A stretch of DNA of 6,976 nucleotides from Gammaproteobacteria bacterium. Lineage in GTDB: Bacteria; Pseudomonadota; Gammaproteobacteria; Pseudomonadales; Azotimanducaceae. The notes beneath the pieces were generated by a model. The model was not told the DNA's origin, ran no database searches, and saw only the letters and a program-made list of their open reading frames with translations. The stretch spans positions 1-6,976 of the forward strand of contig JAPUJX010000205.1 in the NCBI GenBank assembly GCA_027295975.1, given 5' to 3'. Positions 5,211 through 6,976 of the stretch are shown one piece after another (position 1 is the stretch's first letter; each line of letters begins with the position of its first letter). A program made the position numbers and the translations under genes.

Positions 5211-6976
5211 ATGTGGCTATCCGACACATCCGTCAAGAGACCGGTTTTTGCCGCGGTGATCAGTATGATGCTGGTGGCTTTCGGCATACTGTCCTTCAAC
5301 TACCTGCCACTGCGGGAATATCCGGACGTCAATTCTCCGCTGGTGTCCATCAGCACCACCTACATCGGCGCATCGGCCGAAGTCATCGAAACCCGAATCA
5401 CTAAAGTCGTCGAGGACCAGATCAGCGGTATCGAAGGCATAAAAACAATTCGTTCTTCGAGTCGCGACGAGCGGTCGAGCATCAATATCGAGTTCGAACT
5501 CGATCGCGACATCGACGTGGCGGCAAACGACGTGCGCGATCGTGTTGCTCGTATAGTCGGTCGGCTGCCGGATGATGCGGAAACTCCAATCGTCGCAAAG
5601 CAGGATTCCGACGCCCGTCCGGTCATGTACGTCAGCCTCGCCAGTGATCGCATGACGATGATGGAACTGAACGACTATGCCCAGCGTTACATCGTAGACC
5701 GTTTCACGGTTATCCCCGGCGTCGCAAGCGCATCGGTGAACAACGGCCGCCCCTCCATGCGCATCTGGCTCGACCGGCTAGCCCTGGCAGCCCGCAACCT
5801 CACAGTGACGGATATCAGCACCGTATTACGCCGGGAGAATCTCGAATTGCCAGCGGGTCGACTCGAATCGGGAGATCGGGAGTTCCGCGTTCGCCTGATC
5901 AGGGGTTACCAGACCCCGGATGATTTCCGAAATCTAGTATTGAGTAAGGGTGACGACGGTCATCTCATCCGCCTTGGCGAGGTGGCCGAGATAGCCCTTG
6001 CCCCCCGTAATCTGCGTGAAACCTTCCGTGCCAACCAGCAAGCCACCGTTGGACTGGCAATCACTAAACAATCCACCGCCAACACCCTGGAGACCCTCGA
6101 AGCAGTTAAGGTGGAAGTCGAAAAGGTAAAACAGTCGCTGCCCGAACATATGAGCTTCGTACCGAGTCAGGATGATTCACTGTTCATCCGCGAAGCCATC
6201 GACTCGGTGTATCAAACCATCGCCATCACCACCGTTCTGGTTAGCCTCGTAATCCTGGTTTTCCTCGGTTCGATGCGAACCATGATCATCCCGGCGGTGA
6301 CAATTCCCGTTTGCCTCACGGCTTCCTTCATGGCTCTGGCTGCATTCGGTTACTCGGTAAACCTCATTACCCTCCTGGCGCTGGTGTTGTCCATAGGCTT
6401 GGTAGTAGACGATGCAATCGTCGTTCTCGAAAACATCCACAGACGAGTCGAAAAAGGCGAACCGCCGCTACTCGCCGCTTACCGAGGCTCCCGCCAGGTG
6501 GCTTTCGCCGTAGTTGCAACTACTGCCGTGCTGGTTGCGGTATTCACCCCAATCGTCTTCCTGGAAGACAATATGGGCGTTATCTTCAGCGAACTTGCCG
6601 TCACCATCTCCGCCGCAGTCGTATTCTCCAGCATACTCGCACTTTCGCTGACCCCGATGATGTGCTCCAAGTTGCTGCGCCAGGGTTCAGGCTCGAATCC
6701 GGTCAGCCGTTTCATCGAGAGTTCATTCGACAGGCTGGAGGCCGCTTACAAGCGCACCCTGTCGCGTTTCCTGAAAATCAGCTGGACCGCCGTCGCGGTG
6801 ACCATCGTGACCATTGCCGGCATCTGGTGGCTCATGCAGATCGTACCGCAGGAATACGCTCCTCAGGAAGACCAGGGTTTTTTCATGGCGCGCGTGCAGG
6901 CGGCGGAAGGCACGGGGATCGACCGCATGCGCGAACAAATGTTGAAGATCGAAGAGCCTCTGCAGCAAATGCGGGA
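5211..6976 (+). CDS. HAE1-family RND multidrug-type efflux pump, inner-membrane subunit (C-terminal part beyond the window)
   Basis: The frame is open for 588 codons from ATG at 5211 to the edge, a bit over half of a usual 1020-1050-residue pump. It begins with MWLSDTSVKRPVFA and TM1 (about 10-30), then the first periplasmic porter region (about 31-335) with IEGIKTIRSSSRDERSSI and the VPGV-type segment (IPGV, 168-171). TM2 (about 336-353), TM3 and TM4 follow. TM4 contains GLVVDDAIVVLENIHRR; Asp400-Asp401 correspond to the proton-relay pair Asp407-Asp408 of AcrB. Then come NMGVIFSELAVTI, TM5-TM6 ending in LTPMMCSKLL (480-489) and TM7 (about 523-545), with the second porter region starting at the edge. 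The acidic pair and overall composition point to HAE1 (organic compounds) rather than heavy-metal CusA-type pumps. The start is three bases after the adaptor stop, with only a distant AAGG, so translational coupling is likely. The specific substrate is unknown. Confidence 0.95.
   Translation, partial: MWLSDTSVKRPVFAAVISMMLVAFGILSFNYLPLREYPDVNSPLVSISTTYIGASAEVIETRITKVVEDQISGIEGIKTIRSSSRDERSSINIEFELDRDIDVAANDVRDRVARIVGRLPDDAETPIVAKQDSDARPVMYVSLASDRMTMMELNDYAQRYIVDRFTVIPGVASASVNNGRPSMRIWLDRLALAARNLTVTDISTVLRRENLELPAGRLESGDREFRVRLIRGYQTPDDFRNLVLSKGDDGHLIRLGEVAEIALAPRNLRETFRANQQATVGLAITKQSTANTLETLEAVKVEVEKVKQSLPEHMSFVPSQDDSLFIREAIDSVYQTIAITTVLVSLVILVFLGSMRTMIIPAVTIPVCLTASFMALAAFGYSVNLITLLALVLSIGLVVDDAIVVLENIHRRVEKGEPPLLAAYRGSRQVAFAVVATTAVLVAVFTPIVFLEDNMGVIFSELAVTISAAVVFSSILALSLTPMMCSKLLRQGSGSNPVSRFIESSFDRLEAAYKRTLSRFLKISWTAVAVTIVTIAGIWWLMQIVPQEYAPQEDQGFFMARVQAAEGTGIDRMREQMLKIEEPLQQMR

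Noticed and set aside
5213..6968. Several short frames on both strands within the RND pump gene
   Set aside because: All overlap a single continuous, strongly conserved pump frame and have no family resemblance.

Overview
The window looks like chromosomal DNA of an uncultured or marine-type proteobacterium, most likely a gammaproteobacterium. Base composition is moderately GC-rich. All five complete or nearly complete reading frames with recognisable relatives resemble proteobacterial proteins from memory, and the RND pump with a lipoprotein adaptor requires a Gram-negative envelope. The taxonomic call is inference, because no rRNA or other marker gene is present. No tRNA, rRNA, CRISPR array, insertion sequence or phage gene was seen.

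Layout: two divergent gene groups share the 157-base gap at 3962-4118. The left group is on the minus strand. It begins with a malonyl-CoA synthetase of the MatB type (3961 to 2450). After a 117-base gap carrying a repeat-rich, operator-like element come three tightly packed genes: a small IsdG/ABM-fold haem-degrading-type monooxygenase (2332 to 2030), a secreted HExxH metallopeptidase-like protein (2024 to 615), and an alpha/beta hydrolase with cysteine in place of the usual nucleophilic serine (612 to beyond base 1, C-terminus missing). The last two junctions are only 5 and 2 bases, so these three genes are probably one translationally coupled unit.

The right group is on the plus strand. 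It encodes an RND efflux system: a lipoprotein periplasmic adaptor starting at a TTG codon (4119-5207), then 3 bases later the inner-membrane HAE1-type RND pump (5211 to beyond 6976, C-terminal part missing). No outer-membrane channel gene is visible. It may lie downstream or elsewhere, or a shared TolC-type channel may be used.

How the genes may work together: adaptor and pump clearly form one export machine. MatB makes malonyl-CoA from malonate, but no malonate decarboxylase (MatA), carrier or regulator is seen beside it. The monooxygenase, peptidase and hydrolase do not match a pathway I recognise. A 10-base sequence, GTTCGAATAA, occurs both in the leader of the monooxygenase gene and just upstream of the adaptor start, which hints at shared regulation of the two groups but is not proof. 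Most of the window is ordinary, well-conserved gene content. The parts worth a second look are the three-gene coupled cluster, its Cys-type hydrolase and unusual peptidase zinc motif, and the shared leader motif.
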